A stretch of DNA of 5,464 bases, taken from assembly GCA_016780605.1 (NCBI GenBank), contig JADHLS010000439.1:1-5464 (forward strand). The letters are read 5' to 3'. How positions within the stretch are numbered: position 1 is the stretch's first letter; each line of letters starts with the position of its first letter. Both the position numbers and the translations under genes were made by a program. Under the pieces are notes generated by a model. The model saw only the letters and a program-made list of their open reading frames with translations. It did no database searches and had not been told where the DNA came from. Source of the stretch: Reyranella sp. (GTDB lineage: Bacteria > Pseudomonadota > Alphaproteobacteria > Reyranellales > Reyranellaceae). Shown piece after piece: positions 4,484 through 5,464 of this stretch.

Positions 4484-5464
4484 TCACTCCCCGAGATCGA
4501 GCGGCAGCCCCGAGCCGGGCTTGTCGCCCTCGCGCAGGACCTGGGCCATGGTTCGTGCCTGCCGGCGACGCCGCGCGGCCCGAAGCTGCCGTGCCCAATT
4601 GGGCTCGCCGGCAACTGCACCAGATGGCCCCTCTCCTGCCGGCGGCCCGCTGCGAAGCGAAGCGCTTGCGCCGCCTGCCGGCGATGACGGGCCAGACGGG
4701 CCGGAGGGCGATCGTGAACCAAGTGCAGAGGCAGCCCGAACGGCGGTGAGACCGCCCATGCCGGCGAGGCGAGCGGCGGACCAGGCGGTGCCACCGACCA
4801 GCAGCGCCCCTGACGCCAGCGCACTGGCCGTGCCGACCGCGGCGCCTGCCCCCAGCTGCGGCCCGCCGGAGACCAGGCCAGCGGCGATGCCAGGACCAAA
4901 GATGCCGAGCCCGAACAGCGCGATCGAGGCAAGGACGAGCGACATGGCCTGTGACAGCGTCACAGGGCCGTGCAAAGCGTTGGTGAAGTCGCCGAAGAAG
5001 CTGGCACCGATGCCGACGATGACGGCAAGAACCATCACCTTGACGCCGGACGTCACCACGTGGCCCAGCGCGCGTTCGGCCAGGAACGCTGTCTTGGTCC
5101 AGAGCGCGAAGGGCACCAGCACGAAGCCGGCCAAGGTGCTGAGCTTGAACTCGATCACGGTGACGAAGAGCTGAACCGCCAGGATGAAGAAGGACAGGAC
5201 CACCACCACCCAGGCGAACAGCAGGACCAGCATGATCGCGAAGTTGGCGAGGATGTTGGTGAACCCGACCTGCGACCCGGCCTGCTGCAAGAGCGGCCAG
5301 GCGGCCTGGAACCCCACGCCGGCCAGGCGGCCGGGACGCAGCAGATCCTGGGGGCTCAGCCCGGTGTTGGTGACCCGCAGCCCCAGCGTCGAGAACGACG
5401 CGAATATCGCATCCGCCAAGGTCGAGAAATTGTTGAGGATGAAGGCGAAGCTCCCGACATACAG
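4484..5464 (-). CDS. trbL: TrbL, VirB6-like polytopic channel protein (5' end outside the window)
   Basis: The last 326 residues are visible; the frame is open to the right edge, so the true start lies outside. A TTG at 5419 is an internal codon, not the start: the 15 codons before it, LYVGSFAFILNNFST, continue the TrbL sequence. TrbL is the multi-pass inner-membrane channel of P-type conjugation systems. Hydrophobic stretches lie at about 70-110 (NFAIMLVLLFAWVVVVLSFF and following), 140-155 and 172-198 of the visible part. The tail from about 240 is rich in Gly, Ser, Pro and Ala, then has a basic patch (RQLRAARRRRQAR) and an acidic end, and is probably cytoplasmic and disordered. It ends three bases before trbF. 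Confidence 0.93.
   Translation of the reverse strand: MYVGSFAFILNNFSTLADAIFASFSTLGLRVTNTGLSPQDLLRPGRLAGVGFQAAWPLLQQAGSQVGFTNILANFAIMLVLLFAWVVVVLSFFILAVQLFVTVIEFKLSTLAGFVLVPFALWTKTAFLAERALGHVVTSGVKVMVLAVIVGIGASFFGDFTNALHGPVTLSQAMSLVLASIALFGLGIFGPGIAAGLVSGGPQLGAGAAVGTASALASGALLVGGTAWSAARLAGMGGLTAVRAASALGSRSPSGPSGPSSPAGGASASLRSGPPAGEGPSGAVAGEPNWARQLRAARRRRQARTMAQVLREGDKPGSGLPLDLGE

Larger units (their letters stand above)
777..5464. mobile_element. Terminal part of an integrative and conjugative element (trb type)
   Basis: The boundary is set by the tRNA 3' remnant, with conjugation genes starting within 100 bases of it on one side and the terminator and unrelated small frames on the other. Having the trb cluster at the end distal to the integrase is known for Tn4371-like and related proteobacterial ICEs. 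The intact tRNA and the integrase gene would be expected at the other end, outside the window. An integrated plasmid or a decayed island would look the same here, although every fully visible trb gene is intact. Confidence 0.65.

Overview
The window looks like the terminal part of an integrative and conjugative element (ICE) from an alphaproteobacterium, together with a short piece of the host chromosome beside it. The evidence for the class is the gene set: P-type (trb) conjugation genes in the order trbL-trbF-trbG-trbI, a DUF2274 gene and a DUF736 gene, which are common companions in alphaproteobacterial ICEs. A FixK/FNR-type site in the flank fits the same group. Genus or species cannot be read from the window.

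Layout. Positions 873-5464 hold six genes, all on the minus strand and tightly packed. Read in the direction of transcription from the right edge they are trbL (cut by the window edge), trbF, trbG, trbI, a DUF2274 protein and a DUF736 protein. Gaps between them are 3, -4 (ATGA overlap), 24, 10 and 44 bases, so they probably form one operon. TrbL, TrbF, TrbG and TrbI correspond to VirB6, VirB8, VirB9 and VirB10. Together they make the inner-membrane channel and the periplasmic/outer-membrane core of the mating-pair type IV secretion system.

Positions 777-804 match the T-arm, 3' acceptor strand, discriminator and CCA of a tRNA on the minus strand, best fitting the initiator tRNA-fMet. No 5' half is present. 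Just downstream lie a small hairpin and a strong intrinsic terminator (711-746). I read this as the displaced 3' remnant of a tRNA gene used as an attachment site: the ICE lies at higher coordinates and the chromosome at lower coordinates.

Positions 1-776 are the proposed chromosomal flank. They hold two short overlapping methionine-rich reading frames (405-627, minus), possibly one gene broken by a frameshift. A non-coding stretch of about 380 bases follows, with a 14-base FNR/FixK-like palindrome (122-135), and then the first nine codons of a minus-strand gene with a strong ribosome-binding site that runs off the left edge.

No wholly new system is proven here. The points most worth following are the ICE-chromosome junction, the operon tail (DUF2274 with a ribbon-helix-helix-like layout, and DUF736 next to the att site), the lipoprotein-type TrbG with no TrbH gene, and the Met-rich split small gene.
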